A DNA stretch of 7,343 nt from Lentisphaerota bacterium (GCA_012800625.1 JAAZIY010000066.1:1-7343), one strand, 5' to 3'; positions 1-5,493 are shown, counted from the stretch's first letter. Program-made: numbers and translations. Notes: a model not told the origin generated them from the sequence alone.

Positions 1-12
1 CGGTTCCCTTTT

Positions 13-69
13 CCCAACAAACCAAAACGGGCAAGCGGCTTATGCGGCGCCGCAGGCGCCGCATAAGCC
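13..69 (+). repeat. Palindromic dispersed repeat, copy 1 (direct)
   Basis: The unit has a conserved lead-in (CCCAACAAACCAAAAC, then GGGCAAGC) followed by a perfect inverted repeat: arm GGCTTATGCGGCGCC at 37-51, loop GCA at 52-54, complementary arm at 55-69. Near-identical copies occur in the same orientation at 7215-7262 and 7291-7343, and inverted at 1549-1585. The 15-bp stem would form a very stable hairpin in RNA or single-stranded DNA. There is no T-tract after it, so it is not a typical intrinsic terminator. It resembles REP/MITE-like palindromic elements in organisation. I cannot assign it to a named family. Confidence 0.9.
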
Positions 70-187
70 CTTAGTGTGCCTTCGTGCCCCTTTGTGTCCC
101 TTCGTGTCCTCCCCCTTTCGTGTGCCTTAGTGGCTCAAGGGCTTTTTGGACGCGGTGTGTCTTGGTGTGTCTTCGTGTCCAAAAACG
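70..187 (+). repeat. Block of CTTCGTGTCC-type short repeats, left of the decarboxylase gene
   Basis: This is a run of degenerate 9-11 bp units such as CTTAGTGTGC, CTTCGTGCC, CTTTGTGTCC, CTTCGTGTCC and TTTCGTGTGC, joined to the palindrome on its left. It contains the 16-bp string GCTTTTTGGACGCGGT at 141-156, which recurs at 1659-1674. With the palindrome it forms a composite of roughly 125-140 bp that recurs inverted downstream of the decarboxylase gene (1465-1585). An open frame runs from here into the decarboxylase gene, but the repeat composition argues that this part is not translated. Confidence 0.85.
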
Positions 188-238
188 GTCTCATTGGCTT
201 CCAAATCGGCCTTCTCGGCTCTGCCTGGCCCGGTTTTG

Positions 239-268
239 CTGGCAAATCCATCTATCAATGGTTATATT
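239..268 (+). promoter_or_regulatory. Possible sigma-70-type promoter for the decarboxylase beta subunit
   Basis: CTGGCA at 239-244 (4 of 6 to TTGACA) and TATATT at 263-268 (5 of 6 to TATAAT) are separated by 18 bp. They lie in unique sequence between the repeat block and the gene. The predicted transcript start is near 275, giving a 5' leader of about 38 nt. The -10 is good and the -35 mediocre. No operator was recognised. Confidence 0.4.
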
Positions 269-312
269 CTTACTTTTACCTAAGCGCAACTCGCCCCTGC
301 AACGGAGCCTTC

Positions 313-1461
313 ATGAGCGATTTATTTTCCGGCATCAGTGGTTTGACCTGGGGTCACATCAGCATGTTTGCGGTAGGCCTGGCCTTGATCTGGGCTGCCA
401 TCAAGAAGAATTACGAGCCTATGCTGCTCTTGCCCATAGGCTTTGGCATCATACTGGCCAATTTCCCCGGTTCCGCCGCCACCGGTGAACACGGCGTGCT
501 CAGCTATTTGATGGAGCACGGCATCAAAAACGAGCTTTTCCCGGTGCTTATTTTCGTGGCCATAGGCGCCATGATGGACTTTGGCCCGCTTTTGAGCCGC
601 CCCAGCATGATCTGTTTTGGCTTTGCCGCGCAGTTTGGCATTATCGTTACCATGCTGGCTGCCCGCATACTTGGCTTTAGCTTGGGCGCGGCGACTGCCA
701 TCGGCAACATAGGCGCGGCTGACGGTCCCATGGCCATAGTGGTCTCGGCCCGTTTGGCACCTGAGTTGCTTGGCCCCATTTCGGTGGCGGCCTACTCCTA
801 CATGGCGCTGGTGCCTCTCATCCAGCCGCCGGTCATCCGTCTGCTCACCAGCAAGCAAGAGCGCCGCATCCGCATGCCTTACCGCAACGTCAACATCAGC
901 AAGCGCACACGCATACTTTTTCCCATTATTGTCACCATGATCTCCTGCCTGATCTCGCCCATGAGCGCCGCGCTTATCGGTATGCTTATGTTCGGCAATC
1001 TGATCCGCGAATGCGGTGTGCTTGAAAGCCTCTCGAAGGCGGCGCAAAACGAGTTGGCCAACCTGGTGACCCTGCTGCTGGGCATAACCATAGGATCGAG
1101 CATGACCGCCGAGCGCTTTATGACCCGCGAAACCCTGCTTATCATGCTTATGGGCCTGGTGGCCTTCGTCTTTGACACGGTGGGCGGCCTACTCTACGCC
1201 AAGCTCTTCAACCTCTTTGCCAAAGACAAGGTCAACCCCATGATAGGCGCGGCGGGCATCTCCGCCTTCCCCATGTCAGCCAGAGTGGTGCAAAAAATGG
1301 CGCAGGACGAGGACCCGGGCAATATCATACTGCCCTACTCGGTGGCCTCCAATGTCTCTGGACAGATAGGCTCGGTGTTCGTGGGCGGACTCTTGCTGGC
1401 ATTGGCCACCTGGATGATAGCCAACGGGCATGACCTGCCCCTGCCGCAGCTGCTAAAGTAG
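313..1461 (+). CDS. Na+-translocating carboxybiotin decarboxylase, beta subunit (OadB/GcdB/MmdB family)
   Basis: This is the integral membrane subunit that decarboxylates carboxybiotin and couples this to Na+ export in oxaloacetate, glutaconyl-CoA or methylmalonyl-CoA decarboxylases. From ATG 313 it has 382 residues, close to the usual family length, and is strongly hydrophobic throughout. Family hallmarks seen: the N-terminal segment ending PIGFGIILANFP (41-52), the FPVLIFVAIGAMMDFGPLL stretch (76-94), NIGAADGP (132-139) with Asp137 at the place of the essential membrane aspartate (Asp203 of the Klebsiella enzyme), YSYMALVPLIQPP (161-173), SAFPMSARVVQ (317-327) and SNVSGQIGSV (346-355). I chose ATG 313 because GGAG at 304-307 sits 5 nt upstream and family homology starts there; the frame is open back to 76, but through repeats. 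Alpha (carboxyltransferase), biotin carrier and gamma genes are not in the window, so the substrate cannot be told. The gene stands alone between inverted composite repeats. The family call is firm; the exact enzyme is not. Confidence 0.93.
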   Translation: MSDLFSGISGLTWGHISMFAVGLALIWAAIKKNYEPMLLLPIGFGIILANFPGSAATGEHGVLSYLMEHGIKNELFPVLIFVAIGAMMDFGPLLSRPSMICFGFAAQFGIIVTMLAARILGFSLGAATAIGNIGAADGPMAIVVSARLAPELLGPISVAAYSYMALVPLIQPPVIRLLTSKQERRIRMPYRNVNISKRTRILFPIIVTMISCLISPMSAALIGMLMFGNLIRECGVLESLSKAAQNELANLVTLLLGITIGSSMTAERFMTRETLLIMLMGLVAFVFDTVGGLLYAKLFNLFAKDKVNPMIGAAGISAFPMSARVVQKMAQDEDPGNIILPYSVASNVSGQIGSVFVGGLLLALATWMIANGHDLPLPQLLK

Positions 1462-1464
1462 GCC

Positions 1465-1585
1465 CCGTCCAAAAAGCCCTTGAACCACTAAGACACACGA
1501 AGGGAGGAGGACACGAAAGGACACGAAGGGACACGAAGGCACACTAAGGGCTTATGCGGCGCCGCATAAGCCGCTTGCCCGTTTT
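1465..1585 (-). repeat. Inverted copy of the composite repeat, right of the decarboxylase gene
   Basis: Read on the minus strand from 1585 this repeats the order seen from position 22: CCAAAACGGGCAAGC, the palindrome, CTTAGTGTGCCTTCGTG, several CTTCGTGTCC units, CTTAGTGGTTCAAGGG and CTTTTTGGACG. It starts 4 bp after the stop codon of the decarboxylase gene. The palindrome here (1549-1572) is a perfect 24-bp inverted repeat without a loop. It lacks 9 bp relative to copy 1, as expected from slippage between the internal GCCGCA direct repeats. The pair therefore flanks the gene as long imperfect inverted repeats. Confidence 0.88.
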
Positions 1586-1597
1586 GGTTAGACGAAG

Positions 1598-1738
1598 ACT
1601 ACTTGGTGTGTCTTAGTGTAGCTTTGTGTGTCTTCGTGTCCAAATTCCTGCCAGGCAAGCTTTTTGGACGCGGTCTAAGGTACACGAAGGGGGGGGGAGG
1701 ACACAAAAGGACACGAAGAGACACTAAGAGGCACAGTT
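1598..1738. repeat. Further CTTCGTGTCC-type repeat block with two opposed halves
   Basis: The left half (1598-1642) carries direct units (CTTGGTGTGTCTTAGTG, CTTTGTGTGTCTTCGTGTCC). The right half (1681-1736) carries inverted units (ACACGAAGG, GGACACAAAAGG, GGACACGAAGAGACACTAAG). Between them is a spacer that includes GCTTTTTGGACGCGGT (1659-1674), identical to 141-156. A run of nine G (1689-1697) interrupts the right half. No gene is apparent between the decarboxylase stop (1461) and the yceH stop (1744), and no clear U-tract terminator was seen for either convergent gene. Confidence 0.8.
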
Positions 1739-1743
1739 GGACT

Positions 1744-2424
1744 TCAGCTCACCATTTTTTTCAGCTCATGCAATTCGCTCTGCAGCTGCTCCACTTGCTC
1801 TTGCAAGGATTTCACCTGCCCCTCCAGACCGGCAAAACGCCGCTCTTCCTCTTCCAGCTCCAGGCGCGCAGCGCTCAGCGGCACATAATCCTCCTCGTCC
1901 CCGCCCAGTTCCGGCATACCGCAGAGCAAGTGCATAAAGCGGTTCTCGCGCTTGCCGCTTTGCCGCGGCAGCTTGACAATCAAGGGCATATCCTCCCTGC
2001 CGGCCATATTTTCAAGCAGCTCGCCAACCTGCTCCACCGACTCGAAGGCATATAGTCTTTCACAGCGGCTTTTCAGCTCGCCGCCGGTCTGCGCGCCGCG
2101 CAAAAGCAGGCAGCAGAGCAACGCCAGCTCCGCCTCGGGCAAGTCTGCCAAGGCCTCGCAGCCGGCCAGGGTATACTTATATTTGGGCACGCGGGCGCCC
2201 TCCTGCCCTATCTCCAAGGCGAGTTTCTTCTGGCGCAGGCTATCGAGCGCCCGCAGCACTTCTTTCGCCTCAAGCTCCATCACTGGGTTGCGGCTGGACC
2301 TCTGGTTGCAGGCCGACTGTAATAAGTTCAAGGTAAGCGGATAATAATCCGCGGTGAGGACCGACTTCTCGATCAGGCTTCCAAAAACCCTGGCCTCGAT
2401 GTCGCTCAGCAATATATTTTCCAT
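1744..2424 (-). CDS. yceH: YceH family protein (DUF480 / UPF0502), winged-helix with C-terminal coiled coil
   Basis: The protein has 226 residues from ATG 2424 (E. coli YceH is about 215). It matches the family along its length: LSDIEARVFGSLIEKSVLTA (6-25), YYPLTLNLLQSACNQ and RNPVMEL (27-51) in the first winged-helix half, then LLLRGAQTGGELKSR (106-120), REDMPLIVKLPRQ (143-155) and GKRENRFMHLL (157-167) in the second. Residues 189-223 are rich in E, Q and L and form a predicted coiled coil, as in other members. The family is a tandem winged-helix fold of unknown function, possibly DNA-binding; no catalytic residues are known. ATG 2424 has AGAAGGG (in 2433-2440) 8 nt upstream. The frame is open further back, but only through the structured RNA and terminator region. 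No other promoter is visible between the terminator at 2454-2490 and this start, so expression may depend on read-through from the RNA promoter near 2650-2675. Confidence 0.93.
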   Translation of the reverse strand: MENILLSDIEARVFGSLIEKSVLTADYYPLTLNLLQSACNQRSSRNPVMELEAKEVLRALDSLRQKKLALEIGQEGARVPKYKYTLAGCEALADLPEAELALLCCLLLRGAQTGGELKSRCERLYAFESVEQVGELLENMAGREDMPLIVKLPRQSGKRENRFMHLLCGMPELGGDEEDYVPLSAARLELEEEERRFAGLEGQVKSLQEQVEQLQSELHELKKMVS

Positions 2425-2453
2425 CGTTTTTTCCCTTCTCGCAAGTCTACAAC

Positions 2454-2490
2454 AAAAGACACCTCGCGGCACGAGGCCGCGAGATGCCTT
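2454..2490 (-). terminator. Intrinsic terminator at the end of the structured RNA, just before yceH
   Basis: On the minus strand, GGCATCTCGCGGC (2488-2476) pairs with GCCGCGAGGTGTC (2470-2458) across loop CTCGT. The stem has 13 continuous pairs including two G-U wobbles, extendable by two A-U pairs, and is followed by TTTT then GTTG (2457-2450). The plus strand has no T-tract after the stem, so it is directional. It ends about 14 nt upstream of the yceH Shine-Dalgarno, the spacing expected of an attenuator or of a small RNA gene placed tightly before the next gene. Confidence 0.82.
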
Positions 2491-2640
2491 AAGAGCAGTA
2501 ATGCCAAGGGTTAATTTAGTGCCCTGAGGCACAATGTGATGCATAACTGTCAGTCCGCAGACATATAGACAGTTTTTCACAGGGACCTGAATACTCAGGA
2601 AACCAGGGTCGCATATGGCGACATAAAGCACTTACTGCTG
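2454..2640 (-). ncRNA. Structured RNA of about 187 nt: 6S-like small RNA or cis-regulatory leader of yceH
   Basis: This was found from promoter, fold and terminator, not from recognised sequence. The ends pair: AGCAGTAA (2639-2632) with TTACTGCT (2501-2494), 8 perfect pairs, continued by TGC/GCA past a bulged G. Inside are hairpins GTCGC/GCGAC (2622-2608), CCTGA/TCAGG (2599-2586), AACTGTC/GACAGTT (2574-2568 with 2551-2545) and GTGCC/GGCAC (2532-2519). Alternative pairings give a rod: GGTT/AACC, CCTGAG (2599-2594) with CTCAGG (2528-2523), GTGA/TCAC, then the AACTGTC helix. A long rod with a closing stem, internal bubble and about 190 nt length fits the plan of 6S RNA, which binds the housekeeping RNA polymerase. 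I do not see enough conserved sequence to call it 6S. The position directly before yceH equally allows a riboswitch-like leader; TPP, lysine, cobalamin, SAM, glycine and T-box motifs were not recognised. No convincing ORF lies in it. Confidence 0.6.
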
Positions 2641-2646
2641 TTTGTA

Positions 2647-2697
2647 ACTGTAATCCGCCTTTTACACTTGTCAAATCGCCAAGGCAAAAAAAATATT
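2647..2697 (-). promoter_or_regulatory. Promoter with UP-like element for the structured RNA
   Basis: On the minus strand a perfect TTGACA (2674-2669) is followed after 16 bp by TACAGT (2652-2647, 4 of 6 to TATAAT). The predicted start is about 2640, exactly where the end-closing helix of the RNA begins. Upstream, AATATTTTTTTTT (2695-2683) falls at about -55 to -43, where an UP element would contact the polymerase alpha subunit. A consensus -35 with an AT-rich upstream tract is typical of strongly expressed stable RNAs. Confidence 0.65.
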
Positions 2698-2829
2698 CTT
2701 GACCGCTGGCAGCACTACGTTGGACAGGTAAGGCCAAGGGCAGAAAATGCCTTTATGGCGCTTCTACAGGGCGCCGGATTCAAAGGGTGATTTTGGACCG
2801 GAAGGCACAGCAAGTCAGCGCAGGCTCTT

Positions 2830-4488
2830 TCACAAGGCGAAAAGCCAGCCGTCGCGGCCTACATAGACCGACTTATAGTCATGGCGCAAGATTTCGCTGG
2901 CCAGCGTCTTTTCGCTGGCCGAGACGAACAAAAAAATCGCTCCGGTCAGCTCCTTAAGCTGCTTGGCGGGGATTATTTTTCTGGCGGTTCTGAACTCTTC
3001 GAGCACCAGGGTTTTCTGCGGGTCTTGGGCATAAGAGAACATGGGGTCCAGTCCGCCCAGGTAACGCATATTGGGCATGCTGTAATAGAGCATAGGAAAG
3101 CTGCCCCAGCGCGGATTGGCGATGATGCTGCCCTCGGGGACGGAGTTTCGCTGTACCCAGGCGGCAAGCTCAGTAAAAGGCCGGTGATTGTTTCCCTTGA
3201 TCGCCAATAGAGCCGGCAGCAGGAATACAAAGGCGCAAAGCGCATATATCCCCGGCAAATGCTGAGCGGCAAAGATGCGTCGCCCGCCAGGCTGGCGGCT
3301 GGCCTGCAAAGAATCGCGAAACAAGAGTGCCGTGAATAGAATCGAGCAAGGCATGGAGAATTCGACGAAGCGGAAGAAATTCAGGAAAGCGGCATTGCTG
3401 CACAGAAAGAGGATAAACAGGGCGTTAATTTCCACCCGTTGCGACCAGTCTTTGCTGAACCAGTGATTTCTGCTTCGCCAAACCAGGGCGGCCAGCAGCA
3501 GGGGCAGACCCAATAGGAAGGGGGCCCTGGAGATATGGTCCAGCGGCTTGATGTAAAACTCGTTGCCGCCTCGAATGCCGGCCTCGGCGCCGGCTCCGAA
3601 TATCATTTTAAGCACATCCCAGCCCTGTACTTTCAAGATAAGCCAGGTATTGGGGAATTGTGGATGCAAAGTCAGGCCGAGTACGGCGCCGACAAGAGCC
3701 GCGAGGGGCAAAAGCGGCAGCCTCCAAAGCTTCCTGTCCTGCAAGAACTCGGCCAGGGCAAAAGCCGTGCTTGGGACCAGGACGAAATGCGGATTGCTGT
3801 AGCACCAGGCATAGAGGAAGCCCAGCAGGCAGACCAGAGGCAGCCGCCAGCGGCTGCCTCTAAGCGCAGGCATGGATAGCAGCAGGACCATGAGCACCAG
3901 CAGGAGCATAGCCAGCATGTAGGCACGCACAAACAAGAGCCGCAGACTAAAAATATAATATAAGCCGATAAAAAGCAGGTTGTAATATAGCGGACAAGGC
4001 ACCCGCCAGTAAAGCAAGGTGAGAGCAATCATAGACAGCAGGCCGGCTTGTAGAGCAAGCGCATAATAATGAAAGGGCGCGCTCACGCGCCAGCCAAAGA
4101 GCGACCGGGCGCGGTGCAGGCCCCAGAGCAAAAAGTGAAAGCCCAGCTCCTTGTCGCTGAAGTGCTCTTGCCACAGCGACAAGGTCAAAGCCGGAAAGCG
4201 CTTTGCCAGAAAAACCCTGGGGCCTTGCTCGGCCAGCTTGGCGTGATAGTAGGCGTCCGGATCGGTCTCGCCATCGACACAGATAATCGCGGCGCGGAAA
4301 AAGTAAAGCAGAAGCAGCGGCACAATTAGCGCCAGGCAGAAATGAAAGAGCAGTCTTTTGCCGGAATAGCCAGGAGCCTGGACCTGGCATATCGGCGTTG
4401 GTTCTTCGCTTGGGCTTTGAGCCTGTGGCAGCACCGGGCTTATTTCAGCGCAGTTTTCCTGCGTCTGATGATTCTGAATCAGGTTCAT
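2830..4488 (-). CDS. Polytopic inner-membrane protein, GT-C glycosyltransferase-like
   Basis: This has 552 residues from ATG 4488. Residues 1-43 are polar and Gln/Pro-rich (cytosolic tail); a hydrophobic segment at 46-70 follows. Then comes a loop with DGETDPDAYYHAK (72-84), and a series of hydrophobic helices at about 140-160, 166-206, 217-250, 257-273, 322-338, 354-371, 380-391 and 412-430. The soluble C-terminal part (432-552) contains ELAAWVQRNSVPEGSIIANP (440-459), WGSFPMLYYSMP (461-472) and YLGGLDP (476-482). An acidic DxD/YYH loop after TM1 plus this C-terminal pattern is typical of GT-C enzymes that use polyprenyl-phosphate sugars (PMT, STT3-like), but the overall match is loose and no substrate can be inferred. 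The open frame extends to a TTG at 4575, but that lies in a repeat, so I prefer ATG 4488, although its Shine-Dalgarno is poor. It lies downstream of the TPR gene and may be co-transcribed. Confidence 0.7.
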   Translation of the reverse strand: MNLIQNHQTQENCAEISPVLPQAQSPSEEPTPICQVQAPGYSGKRLLFHFCLALIVPLLLLYFFRAAIICVDGETDPDAYYHAKLAEQGPRVFLAKRFPALTLSLWQEHFSDKELGFHFLLWGLHRARSLFGWRVSAPFHYYALALQAGLLSMIALTLLYWRVPCPLYYNLLFIGLYYIFSLRLLFVRAYMLAMLLLVLMVLLLSMPALRGSRWRLPLVCLLGFLYAWCYSNPHFVLVPSTAFALAEFLQDRKLWRLPLLPLAALVGAVLGLTLHPQFPNTWLILKVQGWDVLKMIFGAGAEAGIRGGNEFYIKPLDHISRAPFLLGLPLLLAALVWRSRNHWFSKDWSQRVEINALFILFLCSNAAFLNFFRFVEFSMPCSILFTALLFRDSLQASRQPGGRRIFAAQHLPGIYALCAFVFLLPALLAIKGNNHRPFTELAAWVQRNSVPEGSIIANPRWGSFPMLYYSMPNMRYLGGLDPMFSYAQDPQKTLVLEEFRTARKIIPAKQLKELTGAIFLFVSASEKTLASEILRHDYKSVYVGRDGWLFAL

Positions 4489-4543
4489 GTCGTGAGCACC
4501 GCTAATTCCAGAAATGTATATTTCGCCGTACCAGGCACTGCAC

Positions 4544-4578
4544 CTTAGTGTAAATTCGTGTGTCTTCGTGTCCAAAAA
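4544..4578 (+). repeat. Short CTTAGTGT/CTTCGTGTCC repeat between the TPR and GT-C-like genes
   Basis: CTTAGTGTAAATTCGTG and TGTCTTCGTGTCCAAAAA match the unit types at 168-185 and 1610-1643, without the GC-rich palindrome. It lies in the 130-bp gap between the TPR stop and the GT-C-like start. On the minus strand it places a TTG codon in frame with the GT-C-like gene, creating an artificial 29-residue N-terminal extension. Confidence 0.8.
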
Positions 4579-4618
4579 ACTGCTTTGTTACCAGGGAGGC
4601 ACATAAAGCGGGCGGGTT

Positions 4619-5440
4619 TTACAGGGAGCTACTCTGCGGCTTTTTTTTGCCAAGGTTGTCTTGAGCCAGCTGCAGCCAGAATTTTGCCTCCGGGGGTATC
4701 GGTTTCTGTTTGGCCAACTGTATGGTTTTCAGGAAGAAGGCGTCCGCTTTCTCAAACTCCTGTCTTTCTTGATAGATAAGTGCTTGCCGACAAAATAGCT
4801 CCAGGCTATCCTCGCTGCCATTGAGTTCTTTGAATCCAGCCAGAGCCTCCTCATCTTCTCCCAACTCGGCATGCAGCAATGCCTTGAGATAACGTCTTTC
4901 TTGCAGATGGTCACTGTAATCGAGTTCGAAGGTTTTTTTCAATGCCTGCATGGCTGTATCGAACTCTTCGAGTTCATGGCAGGCTTCGGCATATCGGTAC
5001 AAGAGCAGCGGGTCATGCTTGAAATTCCCTTGCAGGCAGCTGTCAAAGCAATTTTTGGCCTCCTGGTAGCGCTGCAGTGCCATGTAGCATTCACCCAGTT
5101 CGCTGCGCAAGGCGATAGTGTCGCTCTGCTCCAGGGCGGCCTCCAATGCTTGCCGTCGTTCCTCGAGGAAGCTTTTGGCGGCCTGATGGAAATGCTGCTG
5201 GTTCCCAGGCCTGAATCTTTTGTATAGCAGGCTGATGAAGTAGAGCAGCGGCCCCAGGGGCGAGCTTAATAGGATTGCTACCAACCACCACAGCGAGTCT
5301 CTTCTTTGCAGAACCAGCACTGCGGCAAGCAGGCTCAGGATTAGCGGCACTGCGCCAAACCGGGTCAGCAGCGGCAGTCCGGCCAGGCTGCTAAGCGCCG
5401 GCGACAAGTCAAAAGCATGGGGCAGATCAAACAAATGCAT
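4619..5440 (-). CDS. Membrane-anchored TPR protein with PLDc_N-like two-helix N-terminus
   Basis: This has 273 residues from ATG 5440. Two hydrophobic helices (about 28-45 and 50-73) with the sequence DSLWWLVAILLSSPLGPLLY (48-67) resemble the PLDc_N two-TM module. A basic KRFRPGN follows (74-80), so the C-terminal part should face the cytoplasm. Residues 85-262 are helical and amphipathic with TPR-like signatures, for example ALRSELGECYMALQRYQEAK (110-129), LLYRYAEACHELEEFDTAM (147-165), KALLHAELGEDEEALAGF (186-203) and RQALIYQERQEFEKADAFF (218-236): about four to five repeats, probably a protein-binding scaffold. It follows potC by 53 bp with no clear promoter or terminator between, so co-transcription is likely. 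The Shine-Dalgarno before the ATG is weak. I do not recognise a named gene and see no sign that it is part of the transporter. Confidence 0.8.
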   Translation of the reverse strand: MHLFDLPHAFDLSPALSSLAGLPLLTRFGAVPLILSLLAAVLVLQRRDSLWWLVAILLSSPLGPLLYFISLLYKRFRPGNQQHFHQAAKSFLEERRQALEAALEQSDTIALRSELGECYMALQRYQEAKNCFDSCLQGNFKHDPLLLYRYAEACHELEEFDTAMQALKKTFELDYSDHLQERRYLKALLHAELGEDEEALAGFKELNGSEDSLELFCRQALIYQERQEFEKADAFFLKTIQLAKQKPIPPEAKFWLQLAQDNLGKKKPQSSSL

Positions 5441-5493
5441 AGCCAGGTAAATTCCGGGGGGTGAGTGGGCATGTCGGCTTCAAGGCGCCTTGC

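Noticed and set aside
76..312. Upstream extension of the decarboxylase frame starting at ATG 76
   Set aside because: This part is translated repeat DNA, has no family similarity, and ATG 313 has a proper Shine-Dalgarno and the family N-terminus.
322..1047. 241-codon open frame antisense to the decarboxylase gene
   Set aside because: Its product is His/Lys/Asp-rich without domain character, and it is fully overlapped by a clear membrane-protein gene; it is a shadow frame.
1603..2055. 150-codon plus-strand open frame across repeats and the yceH 3' end
   Set aside because: It starts in repeat DNA and runs antisense to yceH, whose family identity is certain.
2425..2631. N-terminal extension of yceH to 2631
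   Set aside because: It would translate the structured RNA and terminator; YceH homologues start at MENILLSD-like sequence and a Shine-Dalgarno precedes ATG 2424.
2516..2737. 73-codon minus-strand open frame over the RNA and its promoter
   Set aside because: There is no ribosome site or recognisable protein character; the RNA signals explain the region better.
5481..5492. CAAGGCGCCTTG palindrome near the potC stop as a terminator
   Set aside because: A 12-bp palindrome without loop or T-tract; not enough for an intrinsic terminator, though it could be a minor operator.
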